Positions 1 through 7,064 of a stretch of DNA of 15,897 bases are shown piece by piece. Under the pieces are notes generated by a model. The model worked only from the letters and a program-made list of their open reading frames with translations, had not been told where the DNA came from and searched no databases. The stretch's first letter is position 1, and every line of letters begins with the position of its first letter. Origin of the DNA: Halalkaliarchaeum sp036625675 (lineage in GTDB: Archaea; Halobacteriota; Halobacteria; Halobacteriales; Haloferacaceae); NCBI GenBank assembly GCA_036625675.1, contig JAZKTH010000044.1, positions 1 to 15,897 of the forward strand, read 5' to 3'. A program made the position numbers and the translations under genes.

Positions 1-74
1 GACTAAAGTCGTGGGCTCTCTCCTGCTTTCTCTGTAGGGCCGGCCGACGCCGAGTCCGCCGATTCCGTCTTCGC

Positions 75-1391
75 CTACTCGGTCTCGGCGACGAGCGATT
101 CGACGTACCGGTCGACGTGACGGTTCATTCGGCGCTTGAAGCCGTTCCGGCGCGCGAGCCGGTCGAGTTCGCGCGAGACGTAGGTTCCGTACTGGAGCGC
201 CTTCTTTTCGGCGGTCCACACCGACCGCGGCAGCGCGCCGGTCCGGGCGGCGAACCGGCGGAGCGCGACCTTCCGCGTTCCCTCCTCGACGAGCAGGCTG
301 CCGGGGAGGCGGAGCGCGGCGTCCACGACCCTGTCCTGCAGGTATGGGGCGACGACGTCGACCCCGGCGGCGCGAATCGCCGGCACGTCGCGACCGAGCT
401 GGTCCGGGAGCGTCGCGATCGATTCCCTCACGGCCCCCCGCACGGTCGTCGCGTCGACGCGGGCGTCGTCGGCCGGATCGACGACCTTGGCGTAGCCGCC
501 GAACAGCTCGTCGGCGCCCTGGCCGACCGCCAGCGCCTCGCAGCCGTCGGCGGCTGCGCGCTCCGCCACGATCGCGAGCGGCAGCGCGATGGACACGTCC
601 ATGGCGTTCGTCCGGCGGGTGGCGTTCGCCACTCGCGGGACCCAGCGGCGGAGTTCGTCGTGGGTCAGTCTGATCTCGCGCAGGTCGTCGAGCCGACCCA
701 TGGCCTCGGCCGCCTCGCGGGCGGCAGCCAGGTCGTGGCTCCCCTCGAAGCCGACGACGTAAAGCGGGACCCCCGGCCGACCGGCGGCCAGAAGCGCCGA
801 GTCGATCCCCCCGGAGAACGCGACGGCGACGTCCCCGTCCTCGGTCGGTCGGGACAACTCCTCCGTAGCCCCGACGTCGATTCCGAGCGCCGGAGCCAGC
901 GCGGTCAGAACCCTCTCGAACGCGTCGTCGTCGGCGACCGGGGGCGTCGGAAGCGTCCAGACCTTCCGGCGTCGATCCCACGCCCCGTCCGCATGCGGGG
1001 ACCACGCGACCCCAGCCGGAAACGGGACTGGATTCTGGAGCGTGTCGGGCGCGAACGCCCAGCCCCTGGCGTGGGTCGGGCATTCGTCCTCGTCGAGGTC
1101 GGTCGACCCCCCGCCGTCCTCGACGCCGCCACCAACCTTCTCACCGTCCTCGACGCCGCCACCAACCTCTCCGCCGTCCTCGACGACCGCCCGCTCGAGA
1201 AACAGCGGTTCCCGTCCCAGCACGTCCCGAATGAACGCGCCGTCCAGCCGGCCCGCGAAGCCCGAAAGGGCGGCGGGAAACCCCTCACCGGCTCCCGGCA
1301 GCGGCGTCCGGCCCTCGAGCGCGTCGCGAACCGTCCCCGGATCGGCTCCCCGCAGCGTCGGTCGGCTCACCGGACGCGAGGGGTCACCCAC
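75..1391 (-). CDS. Asparagine-synthase-like ATP-pyrophosphatase (no glutaminase domain)
   Basis: A 438-residue protein with the C-terminal (synthetase) domain of asparagine synthases. The PP-loop SGGIDS is at residues 193-198, and GQGADELFGGY, typical of this family, is at 290-300. These bind ATP and activate a carboxylate as an acyl-adenylate. There is no N-terminal Cys2 glutaminase domain, so amide transfer from glutamine by this chain alone is unlikely. The acceptor is unknown and ammonia or another amine may be used. The start is GTG at 1391, overlapping the end of the upstream PHP gene by 8 nt (GTGGGTGA), so the two are probably co-transcribed and translationally coupled. The N-terminal third is poorly conserved and holds a glycine/acid-rich repeat at residues 70-95. 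The stop is TAG. Family assignment is firm; the exact reaction is not known. Confidence 0.85.
   Translation of the reverse strand: MGDPSRPVSRPTLRGADPGTVRDALEGRTPLPGAGEGFPAALSGFAGRLDGAFIRDVLGREPLFLERAVVEDGGEVGGGVEDGEKVGGGVEDGGGSTDLDEDECPTHARGWAFAPDTLQNPVPFPAGVAWSPHADGAWDRRRKVWTLPTPPVADDDAFERVLTALAPALGIDVGATEELSRPTEDGDVAVAFSGGIDSALLAAGRPGVPLYVVGFEGSHDLAAAREAAEAMGRLDDLREIRLTHDELRRWVPRVANATRRTNAMDVSIALPLAIVAERAAADGCEALAVGQGADELFGGYAKVVDPADDARVDATTVRGAVRESIATLPDQLGRDVPAIRAAGVDVVAPYLQDRVVDAALRLPGSLLVEEGTRKVALRRFAARTGALPRSVWTAEKKALQYGTYVSRELDRLARRNGFKRRMNRHVDRYVESLVAETE
1107..1184 (-). repeat. In-frame 30-bp tandem repeat inside the asparagine-synthase-like gene
   Basis: About 2.6 copies of a 30-bp unit encode VEDGGEVGGG, VEDGEKVGGG and VEDGGG (residues 70-95). 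The unit length is a multiple of three, so copy changes keep the frame. It sits between the N-terminal segment and the PP-loop domain and probably forms a flexible acidic linker. Confidence 0.8.
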
Positions 1392-2085
1392 GGGTGGACC
1401 CGGAGAGCAACTCCTCGACGCGGCGATAGACTCGGCGCTTCGCGCCGCCGGCGGCCTGCCGGAAGCTGATGTGCCAGGGGGTCCGCTTCCCGACGACGCT
1501 CGTCTCGCCCTCGAGGATGGCCTCGAGAATCGCCCCGACCGTTCGGGCGGACGCGTCGACGTCGGTGACCGCCTGTCCGACCATCTCCGAGATGTGCGCG
1601 TCGCTGCCGGCCGTCATCGGGAGGTCGCGTTCCCGGGCGAACCGCTCGGCCCGTCGGTTCGCCCTGCCGGTGAGCAGCCGGGAGTTGTACACCTCGATCG
1701 CGTCCGCGTTCGCGAGCTGGTCCTCGGTCACGTTGGAGGCCACGCCGTGACGCGACTTCTGGAACGGATGGGGAACGACGGCGATACCCCCCTGTCCGTG
1801 GATCCGATCGAGCGTCTCGTCGTACGGGAGACCGGCGGGGACGACCTCCTCCACGCCGAACGCCAGCACGTGCCCCGCCGCGCTGGTCACTTCCATGGCC
1901 GGGATCCCGACGAGTCCGTACTCCGGGGCCAGCTCCGCGGCCTCGAGACTCGCGTCGATCTCGTCGTGGTCGGTGACCGCAAGCGCGTCGAGGCCGACGG
2001 CCTCGGCCTGCCCCAGCAGGAGTTCGACCGGGTCGCGGCCGTCGTGGGACAGCGCGGAGTGGGCGTGTAGCTCGACCGATAACAC
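1384..2085 (-). CDS. PHP-domain metal-dependent phosphoesterase
   Basis: A 233-residue PHP-family protein. Metal ligands are visible in order: HAHS (residues 7-10), TDHDEID (38-44), the Glu of AMEVTS (65), HPF (106-108) and SDAH (161-164). This pattern fits the stand-alone PHP phosphoesterases (YciV/TrpH-like), which hydrolyse small phosphoesters such as nucleoside 3',5'-bisphosphates or short RNAs; the substrate here cannot be told. The frame is open upstream to an ATG at 2250, but that would run through the purL promoter. I chose GTG at 2085 because the PHP motif starts right after it and a TATA-like element lies 25 bp upstream, as in leaderless haloarchaeal genes. It overlaps the downstream asparagine-synthase-like gene by 8 nt. 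Confidence 0.85.
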   Translation of the reverse strand: MLSVELHAHSALSHDGRDPVELLLGQAEAVGLDALAVTDHDEIDASLEAAELAPEYGLVGIPAMEVTSAAGHVLAFGVEEVVPAGLPYDETLDRIHGQGGIAVVPHPFQKSRHGVASNVTEDQLANADAIEVYNSRLLTGRANRRAERFARERDLPMTAGSDAHISEMVGQAVTDVDASARTVGAILEAILEGETSVVGKRTPWHISFRQAAGGAKRRVYRRVEELLSGSTRG

Positions 2086-2104
2086 GGGTTCCGATACGGA
2101 CGTG

Positions 2105-2116
2105 TACTTAAAAAGG
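2105..2116 (-). promoter_or_regulatory. TATA-like promoter of the PHP gene
   Basis: Read on the minus strand this is CCTTTTTAAGTA, centred about 25 bp before the GTG at 2085. That spacing predicts a leaderless transcript and supports the shorter start. Confidence 0.6.
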
Positions 2117-2159
2117 ATCACGATACCGGGTGCCAGTCGCTCCTCTTCCGGGGCTGGTT

Positions 2160-2173
2160 TGCACGTTCGTGCA
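2160..2173. promoter_or_regulatory. 14-nt palindrome in the PHP-purL divergent promoter
   Basis: TGCACGTTCGTGCA has perfect 6-nt arms around TT. It lies just upstream of the likely purL TATA element (2183-2190) and about 50 bp behind the PHP promoter, a position suited to an operator or activator site. No known regulator is assigned. Confidence 0.4.
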
Positions 2174-2182
2174 TATAGAAAA

Positions 2183-2190
2183 GCATTAAT
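2183..2190 (+). promoter_or_regulatory. Probable purL TATA element
   Basis: GCATTAAT is centred about 28 bp before the purL ATG (2216) in an AT-rich patch within otherwise GC-rich DNA. The spacing fits a leaderless purL mRNA. Confidence 0.45.
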
Positions 2191-2215
2191 TCGCTCTATA
2201 TGACCACATAAGTGG

Positions 2216-4435
2216 ATGAGCCTCTCCGATTCGGACCACGAGCGCATCACCGCCGAACTGGGCCGGGAGCCGACGCCGGCCGAGGCGGCGCTGTTCGAGA
2301 ACCTCTGGAGCGAGCACTGCGCGTACCGTTCCTCCCGGGCGCTGCTCGGGGCGTTCGAGAGCGAGGGGCCGCAGGTGGTCGTGGGCCCCGGCGACGACGC
2401 GGCGGTGGTCGCGGTGCCGAGGCGGGAGGCGGCCGATCGCCCGGCCGGCGACCGGGACGCCGACGACTACGCGGACACGTACCTCACGTTCGGGATCGAG
2501 AGCCACAACCACCCCTCCTACGTCGACCCGTTCGACGGGGCCGCGACGGGGGTCGGCGGGATCGTTCGCGACACGTTGAGCATGGGTGCGTATCCGATCG
2601 CGCTCGCGGACAGCCTCTACTTCGGCGACTTCGACCGGGACCACTCGCGGTACCTCCTGGAGGGGGTCGTCGAGGGGATCAGCCACTACGGCAACTGCAT
2701 CGGCGTTCCGACCGTCGCCGGAAGCGTCGACTTCCACGGGGGGTACGAGGGGAACCCGCTCGTCAACGTCGCGTGCGTCGGTCTGACCGACGGCGACCGG
2801 GTCGTCACCGCCGAGGCGCGGGAGCCGGGCAACCTGCTGGTTCTCGTGGGCAACGCCACCGGACGCGACGGGCTCGGCGGCGCGTCGTTCGCGTCGGAGG
2901 ATCTGGGAGAGGACGCCGAGACGGAGGACCGTCCCGCGGTGCAGGTGGGCGATCCGTACGCCGAAAAGCGCCTGATCGAGTGCAACGAGGCGCTGATGGA
3001 CGAGGGGGTCGTCGTTTCCGCGCGGGACTTGGGCGCCGCGGGGTTGGGCGGGGCGTCCTCGGAGATGGTGGCGAAGGGGGGGTTCGGCGCGCGAATCCAG
3101 CTCGACCGGGTCCACCAGCGCGAGCCGAACATGCGACCGCTGGAGATCCTGCTCGCGGAGTCGCAGGAGCGAATGTGCTACGAGGTCGCCCCCGAGGACG
3201 TCGGTCGGGTCGAGGAACTCGCGGAGCGGTTCGACCTCGGCTGTTCGGTCGTCGGGGAGGTGACCGAGGGGAACTACGTGTGCACTTTCGCGGACGACAC
3301 GGACGGGGGGAACGATCGCCGGACGGTCGTCGACGTCCCGGCGGAGTTCCTCGCGGACGGCGCGCCGCTGAACGACCTCCCGACGGTCGAGCCGGAGGCG
3401 CCGACGCGGGATCTGCCCGACGTCCCGCTCGAGGACGCGGTCGACGCGGTGCTCTCCAGCCCGACGACCGCGAGCAAGCGGTGGGTGTACCGTCAGTACG
3501 ACCACGAGGTGGGCGTCAGGACGGCGGTGCGTCCAGGGGCGGACGCCGCCGTGCTGGCGTTGCGGGAGCTCGCACCGGACCCCGACGCGAACGCCGGCGA
3601 GGGCGTCGGGCTCGCGATCTCCTCGGGGGCGAACCCTCGCTGGACGGGCGCGGCGCCGTACGACGGGGCGCGGGCGGTCGCGATCGAGAACGTCGCCAAC
3701 CTCGCTGCCGTCGGGGCTCGGCCGCTCGCAGCCGTCGACTGCCTCAACGGCGGCAACCCCGAGAACCCCGACGTCTACGGCGCGTTCGCGGCCGTGGTCG
3801 ACGGGCTGGCCGACGCGTGTGCCGCGCTGGACGTGCCAGTCGTGGGCGGCAACGTCTCGCTGTACAACGACTCGGCGGCGGGCCCCGTGCCGCCGACGCC
3901 GACGCTGGCGGTCGTGGGGACCAGGCGCGGCTACGACGCGCCCGGAATCGGGCTGTCGGGACGGTCGGACACCGACCTCCTCCTCCTGGGGGAGGGTTCG
4001 CGGCGGCTCGGCGGCTCGGAGTACCTGGCACGGACTGGCGGGAGCGACGGGTTCCCGTCGCTTCCGGCTGATCCCGCTGCGGCTCTGGACGCGCTCGCGA
4101 GCGCCGCGTCGCTGGACTCGACCCTGGCCGCACACGACGTGAGCCACGGCGGGCTCGTCGTCACGCTCGCGGAGATGGTAACCGGCGACGGCGGGGTCGA
4201 CGTCTCCTTCCCGGACCGGCTCGCCGCGTTCGAGGAGACGCCCGGGCGGCTCGTCGTCGAGACGACCGACCGCGAGGCCGTCGAGGCGACCGTCGGGGAC
4301 GCCGTCCCCGTCGACGCCCTCGGTTCGTGTACCGACGAGCCCCGGCTGTCGCTGTCGATCGACGGGGAGGCGGTGACGCTGTCGGCGGAGGGCATCCGGG
4401 AGCGCCGGGCGGTCATCGAGCGCCAGCTGGATTGA
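2216..4435 (+). CDS. purL: Phosphoribosylformylglycinamidine synthase subunit PurL
   Basis: A 739-residue small-type PurL. It is the ATP-dependent synthetase subunit converting formylglycinamide ribonucleotide to formylglycinamidine ribonucleotide in purine synthesis; it works with PurQ (glutaminase) and PurS, neither of which is in this window. Family hallmarks are LWSEHCAYRSS (30-40), the ATP/Mg region TFGIESHNHP (91-100) followed by DPFDGAATGVGGIVRD, the DLGAAGLGGASSEM stretch (about 272-285), and a second AIRS-type half with GGNVSLYN (about 543-550). Length matches archaeal PurL. The start at 2216 is supported by the N-terminus and by the TATA element about 28 bp upstream. It is transcribed divergently from the PHP operon. 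It looks intact. Confidence 0.97.
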   Translation: MSLSDSDHERITAELGREPTPAEAALFENLWSEHCAYRSSRALLGAFESEGPQVVVGPGDDAAVVAVPRREAADRPAGDRDADDYADTYLTFGIESHNHPSYVDPFDGAATGVGGIVRDTLSMGAYPIALADSLYFGDFDRDHSRYLLEGVVEGISHYGNCIGVPTVAGSVDFHGGYEGNPLVNVACVGLTDGDRVVTAEAREPGNLLVLVGNATGRDGLGGASFASEDLGEDAETEDRPAVQVGDPYAEKRLIECNEALMDEGVVVSARDLGAAGLGGASSEMVAKGGFGARIQLDRVHQREPNMRPLEILLAESQERMCYEVAPEDVGRVEELAERFDLGCSVVGEVTEGNYVCTFADDTDGGNDRRTVVDVPAEFLADGAPLNDLPTVEPEAPTRDLPDVPLEDAVDAVLSSPTTASKRWVYRQYDHEVGVRTAVRPGADAAVLALRELAPDPDANAGEGVGLAISSGANPRWTGAAPYDGARAVAIENVANLAAVGARPLAAVDCLNGGNPENPDVYGAFAAVVDGLADACAALDVPVVGGNVSLYNDSAAGPVPPTPTLAVVGTRRGYDAPGIGLSGRSDTDLLLLGEGSRRLGGSEYLARTGGSDGFPSLPADPAAALDALASAASLDSTLAAHDVSHGGLVVTLAEMVTGDGGVDVSFPDRLAAFEETPGRLVVETTDREAVEATVGDAVPVDALGSCTDEPRLSLSIDGEAVTLSAEGIRERRAVIERQLD

Positions 4436-4477
4436 CCACCTGGTGAAGCAGGCTTCGGCAGCAAAGCGGGGATGGTA

Positions 4478-4507
4478 CCGTCCGTATCGGGAGGACGGGG
4501 GGGTTTT
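4478..4507 (+). terminator. Possible purL terminator hairpin
   Basis: CCGTCC (4478-4483) and GGACGG (4493-4498) form a 6-bp stem with a 9-nt loop. A G-run and a TTTT tract (4504-4507) follow, 40-70 nt after the purL stop. The T tract also serves as the likely TATA region of the next gene, so the role is uncertain. Confidence 0.3.
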
Positions 4508-4510
4508 ACA
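4503..4510 (+). promoter_or_regulatory. TATA-like promoter of the carbamate kinase gene
   Basis: GTTTTACA is centred about 28 bp before the ATG at 4535 and is the only AT-rich patch in the 99-bp gap after purL. It predicts a leaderless transcript independent of purL. Confidence 0.5.
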
Positions 4511-4534
4511 CTCGCCGGGGAACCCTCTCCAACC

Positions 4535-5461
4535 ATGGGTCAGATCGTCGTCGCGATGGGCGGCAACGCCCTGGTGGAAGCGGGGCGGGGATCGATCGAC
4601 GACCAGCGCCGGCGGATCCGTCGAACCGCACCGAAGATCGCCGGCCTCGCGTCCGGGGGGTACGAGCCGATTCTCACGCACGGGAACGGGCCGCAGGTCG
4701 GCGGGTTGCTCCTCCAGAACGAGGAATCCGGCTCCGTCGAGACGAAATCCCTCGACGTGCTGGTCGCCGAGTCGCAGGCCCAGATCGGCTACCTGCTTCA
4801 GGGGGCGCTCGGGCGCGCGCTCGGAGAACCGCTGGCCACCGTGGTCACCAGGACCCGGGTCGACCCCGACGATCCGGCGTTCGGGGAGCCGACGAAACGG
4901 ATCGGACCGTTCTACGACGAGTCGGCGGCTGCGGAGAAGCCGTTTCCGGTCGCCGAGGACACCGACGAGGAGGGGCAGGTCGGCTACCGACGGGTGGTGC
5001 CGTCACCGGCCCCTCTCGAGATCCTGGAGATCGATCACGTCCGCACGCTTGCGGAAGCGGGCCGACCGGTCGTCTGCGCCGGCGGCGGCGGAATCCCGGT
5101 CGTGAAGCGTGGGGACGAATTCGTGGGTCGCGAGGCGGTCGTCGACAAGGACCACACCTCGCGGCTGCTCGCCGCCGACCTCGGCGTCGACGACCTGCTT
5201 TTCCTCACCGACGTCGACGCCGCGTACCGGAACTTCGGGACTGAGGCGCAACAGCGACTCGACCGCATCACCGCCGAAGAGGCGGCCGAACTCCTCGAAT
5301 CGGGGGAGTTCGGCGAGGGAAGCATGGCGCCGAAGGTGGCGGCCGCCGTCGACTTTCTCGAGGCCGGCGGGGAGCGAGCGATCGTCACCTCAGTCGACGC
5401 GGTCGTCGAGGCAGTCGACGGCGAGGCGGGGACGACTATCGTTCCCTCCGGCGACGGATAA
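4535..5461 (+). CDS. arcC: Carbamate kinase
   Basis: A 308-residue carbamate kinase of the amino-acid-kinase fold. It catalyses reversible phosphoryl transfer between carbamoyl phosphate/ADP and carbamate/ATP, in the cytoplasm. Motifs: MGGNAL (8-13), HGNGPQVG (49-56), CAGGGGIP (181-188), VDKDHTSRLLA (203-213), LFLTDVDAAY (222-231) and GSMAPKV (262-268). Length is normal. I chose ATG 4535, because this gives the usual MGQIVVAMGGNAL start and a TATA element lies 28 bp upstream, rather than a GC-rich upstream extension from 4472. In arginine-fermenting haloarchaea arcC sits with arcA/arcB, but no deiminase or carbamoyltransferase is present here. The neighbouring convergent gene is a cDPGS-like NTPase. 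Confidence 0.95.
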   Translation: MGQIVVAMGGNALVEAGRGSIDDQRRRIRRTAPKIAGLASGGYEPILTHGNGPQVGGLLLQNEESGSVETKSLDVLVAESQAQIGYLLQGALGRALGEPLATVVTRTRVDPDDPAFGEPTKRIGPFYDESAAAEKPFPVAEDTDEEGQVGYRRVVPSPAPLEILEIDHVRTLAEAGRPVVCAGGGGIPVVKRGDEFVGREAVVDKDHTSRLLAADLGVDDLLFLTDVDAAYRNFGTEAQQRLDRITAEEAAELLESGEFGEGSMAPKVAAAVDFLEAGGERAIVTSVDAVVEAVDGEAGTTIVPSGDG

Positions 5462-5507
5462 TCGCAGTTCTCCCCGACCAGTCGTTTCAGCTCCGTCGCC
5501 ACCCTCA

Positions 5508-6851
5508 CTACAACCCCAGGGCGTCGGCGTGCTCCTCGATCGCGGTCGCGAAGTCGAACTCCCCGCGTTCTTCGATGTCGTACCGGACGCGGACGATCGG
5601 CGTCCCGACGTCGACGACCCGCGAGAGGTCGATCGGCGTCCCGGCAAGCACGACGTCGCAGTCGGCGCGGTCGATGGAGCGCTCCAGTTCAGCCCGCTGC
5701 TTTTCGCTGTACCCCATCGCCGGGAGGACGTTCCCGAGGTGGGGGTACTCCTCGAACACGTCGGCGATACCCCCCTCCGCGTGCGGGCGCGGATCGACCA
5801 GTTCCCGTGCGCCGTACTGCTCGGCTGCGATCGACGCCGCCCCGGTCGAGGCGCCGCCGTGAGTCAAGGTCGGCCCGTCCTCGACGGCGAGAACCCGGGC
5901 GCCCCGGACTGCAGTCTCGTCCTCGACCGTGACGACCGAGTCGGCGTGGATGATCCCGGCGTCGGGGTTCACCGACTCCACGTTCTCGACGACCCTCCGG
6001 ACGTCCGCCTCGTCGGCGGTGTTCTCCTTGTTGATCACCACGTAGTCCGCCAGCCGGAGGTTCGACTCCCCGGGGTGGTAGGTCAGCTCGTGGCCCGCAC
6101 GGTGTGGATCCGCCAGCACGAAGTGGACGTCGGGTACGTAAAACGGGAGCTCGTTGTTGCCGCCGTCCCAAAGCAGGACGTCGGCCTCGGACTCTACGGC
6201 CTCGAGGATCTCCCCGTAGTCGACGCCGGCGTACACCACGTGGCCGCGTTCGAGATGCTGTTCGTACTCCTCGCGTTCCTCGATGGTGACGTCGTACCGC
6301 TCGAGGTCTTCCCGCGTCTCGAATCGCTGGACGCGGCCCTCCTCGAGGTCCCCGTACGGCATCGGCTCTCGGACGACGACGACGTCCAGATTCCCTTTCT
6401 CGCGCAGGAGTCCCGCCAGCTTTCGGGACGCCTGGGACTTGCCGCAGCCGGTGCGAACCGCGTCGACCGCAAGCACCGGAACGTCTGCCTCGTACATCAT
6501 CTCGGTGCCGATCAGACGGAAGTTTGCCCTCGCGGCGATCGCCCGCGACGCCAGGTGCATCACGTGCTCGTGGGAGACGTCCGAGTAGGAGAACACCACC
6601 TCGTCAACGTCGTGCTCCTCGACGATCGATTCCAGTTTTGTCTCCGGCAGGATCGGGATGCCGTCGGGATATCCTTCCCCGGCCAGCGACGCCGGGTACG
6701 TCCGCTCCGGGACCTCGTCGAGTTCGCCGATGTTCTGGGAGAACGTCTGCGTAAACGCCACCACCTCGTACTCCTCGTTACCCCGAAACACTGCGTTGAA
6801 GTCGTGAAAGTCGCGTCCCGCCGCACCTGCGATGACGACTCGTCGGGTCAT
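5508..6851 (-). CDS. Cyclic 2,3-diphosphoglycerate synthetase-like NTPase (COG2403 family)
   Basis: A 447-residue protein in two parts. The N-terminal Rossmann-like segment has GAAGRDFHDFN (9-19) and VVFSYSDVSHEHVM (85-98). Residues ~126 onward form a SIMIBI-class P-loop domain with RTGCGKSQASR (133-143), LLWDGGNNELPF (226-237), VVINKENTAD (271-280) and LTHGGASTGAAS (329-340). This resembles the methanogen enzyme that cyclises 2,3-diphosphoglycerate with ATP and proteins annotated as predicted GTPases (COG2403). Whether this haloarchaeal member makes cDPG is unknown. ATG 6851 gives the Rossmann motif directly; a GTG at 6878 would add nine residues. It is convergent with carbamate kinase (46-bp gap) and divergent from the ABC ATPase across an iron-box-like palindrome. 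Confidence 0.8.
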   Translation of the reverse strand: MTRRVVIAGAAGRDFHDFNAVFRGNEEYEVVAFTQTFSQNIGELDEVPERTYPASLAGEGYPDGIPILPETKLESIVEEHDVDEVVFSYSDVSHEHVMHLASRAIAARANFRLIGTEMMYEADVPVLAVDAVRTGCGKSQASRKLAGLLREKGNLDVVVVREPMPYGDLEEGRVQRFETREDLERYDVTIEEREEYEQHLERGHVVYAGVDYGEILEAVESEADVLLWDGGNNELPFYVPDVHFVLADPHRAGHELTYHPGESNLRLADYVVINKENTADEADVRRVVENVESVNPDAGIIHADSVVTVEDETAVRGARVLAVEDGPTLTHGGASTGAASIAAEQYGARELVDPRPHAEGGIADVFEEYPHLGNVLPAMGYSEKQRAELERSIDRADCDVVLAGTPIDLSRVVDVGTPIVRVRYDIEERGEFDFATAIEEHADALGL

Positions 6852-6947
6852 AGGGGTCGTCTGGGCTGTTCTCGCCACGAGGGGGATAACGTTTCGGCCC
6901 GGACGCCCCGGCCGCCAGGCGTTCCCGGCGTCCGACCACGAGCGACA

Positions 6948-6957
6948 TACTTTTAGG
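6948..6957 (+). promoter_or_regulatory. TATA-like element overlapping the iron-box palindrome
   Basis: TACTTTTAGG could be the TATA element for the rightward ABC ATPase transcript, putting a start site near 6975-6980 and leaving a long 5' leader. Its overlap with the 6951-6968 palindrome suits repression by blocking the promoter. Confidence 0.4.
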
Positions 6958-6968
6958 CATTCCTAAAA
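6951..6968. promoter_or_regulatory. Iron-box-like operator (DtxR/IdeR/Idr type)
   Basis: TTTTAGGCATTCCTAAAA has perfect 7-nt arms around a 4-nt spacer. The TTAGG-N4-CCTAA core agrees with the known DtxR/IdeR-family operator pattern (TTAGGTTAGSCTAACCTAA), which haloarchaeal Idr/SirR-type metal regulators also appear to use. It lies 99 bp upstream of the cDPGS-like gene and 96 bp upstream of the ABC ATPase, so it could control one or both. The ferric-type ATPase makes iron control plausible. Confidence 0.65.
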
Positions 6969-7064
6969 GATGTACTGGATACATGAGTTCTCACGCCTCC
7001 TGCGGTCGGACGCCGCGTCGGGATCGCTCGTCGGCGCGCCGGTGCGGATCGAACGGGGGTGCAC

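Noticed and set aside
1..74. Left edge of the window
   Set aside because: I see no gene, hairpin or T-tract clear enough to call after the stop of the asparagine-synthase-like gene.
1107..1184. Tandem repeat considered as a CRISPR-like array
   Set aside because: The units are directly adjacent with no spacers and are in frame within a gene.
117..1469. Plus-strand frame opposite the asparagine-synthase-like gene
   Set aside because: No conserved motif and basic Arg-rich composition unlike haloarchaeal proteins.
2086..2250. N-terminal extension of the PHP protein to ATG 2250
   Set aside because: It would overlap purL and both promoters; GTG 2085 with a TATA element 25 bp upstream fits the PHP domain start.
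2186..4681. Very long open frame on the minus strand opposite purL
   Set aside because: It is the GC-driven mirror of purL: Arg/Pro/Val-rich, no domain, while the plus strand encodes a complete conserved PurL.
5109..6956. Long plus-strand frame through the end of carbamate kinase and across the NTPase gene
   Set aside because: It crosses two well-supported genes and has no recognisable domain, which is a typical high-GC shadow.
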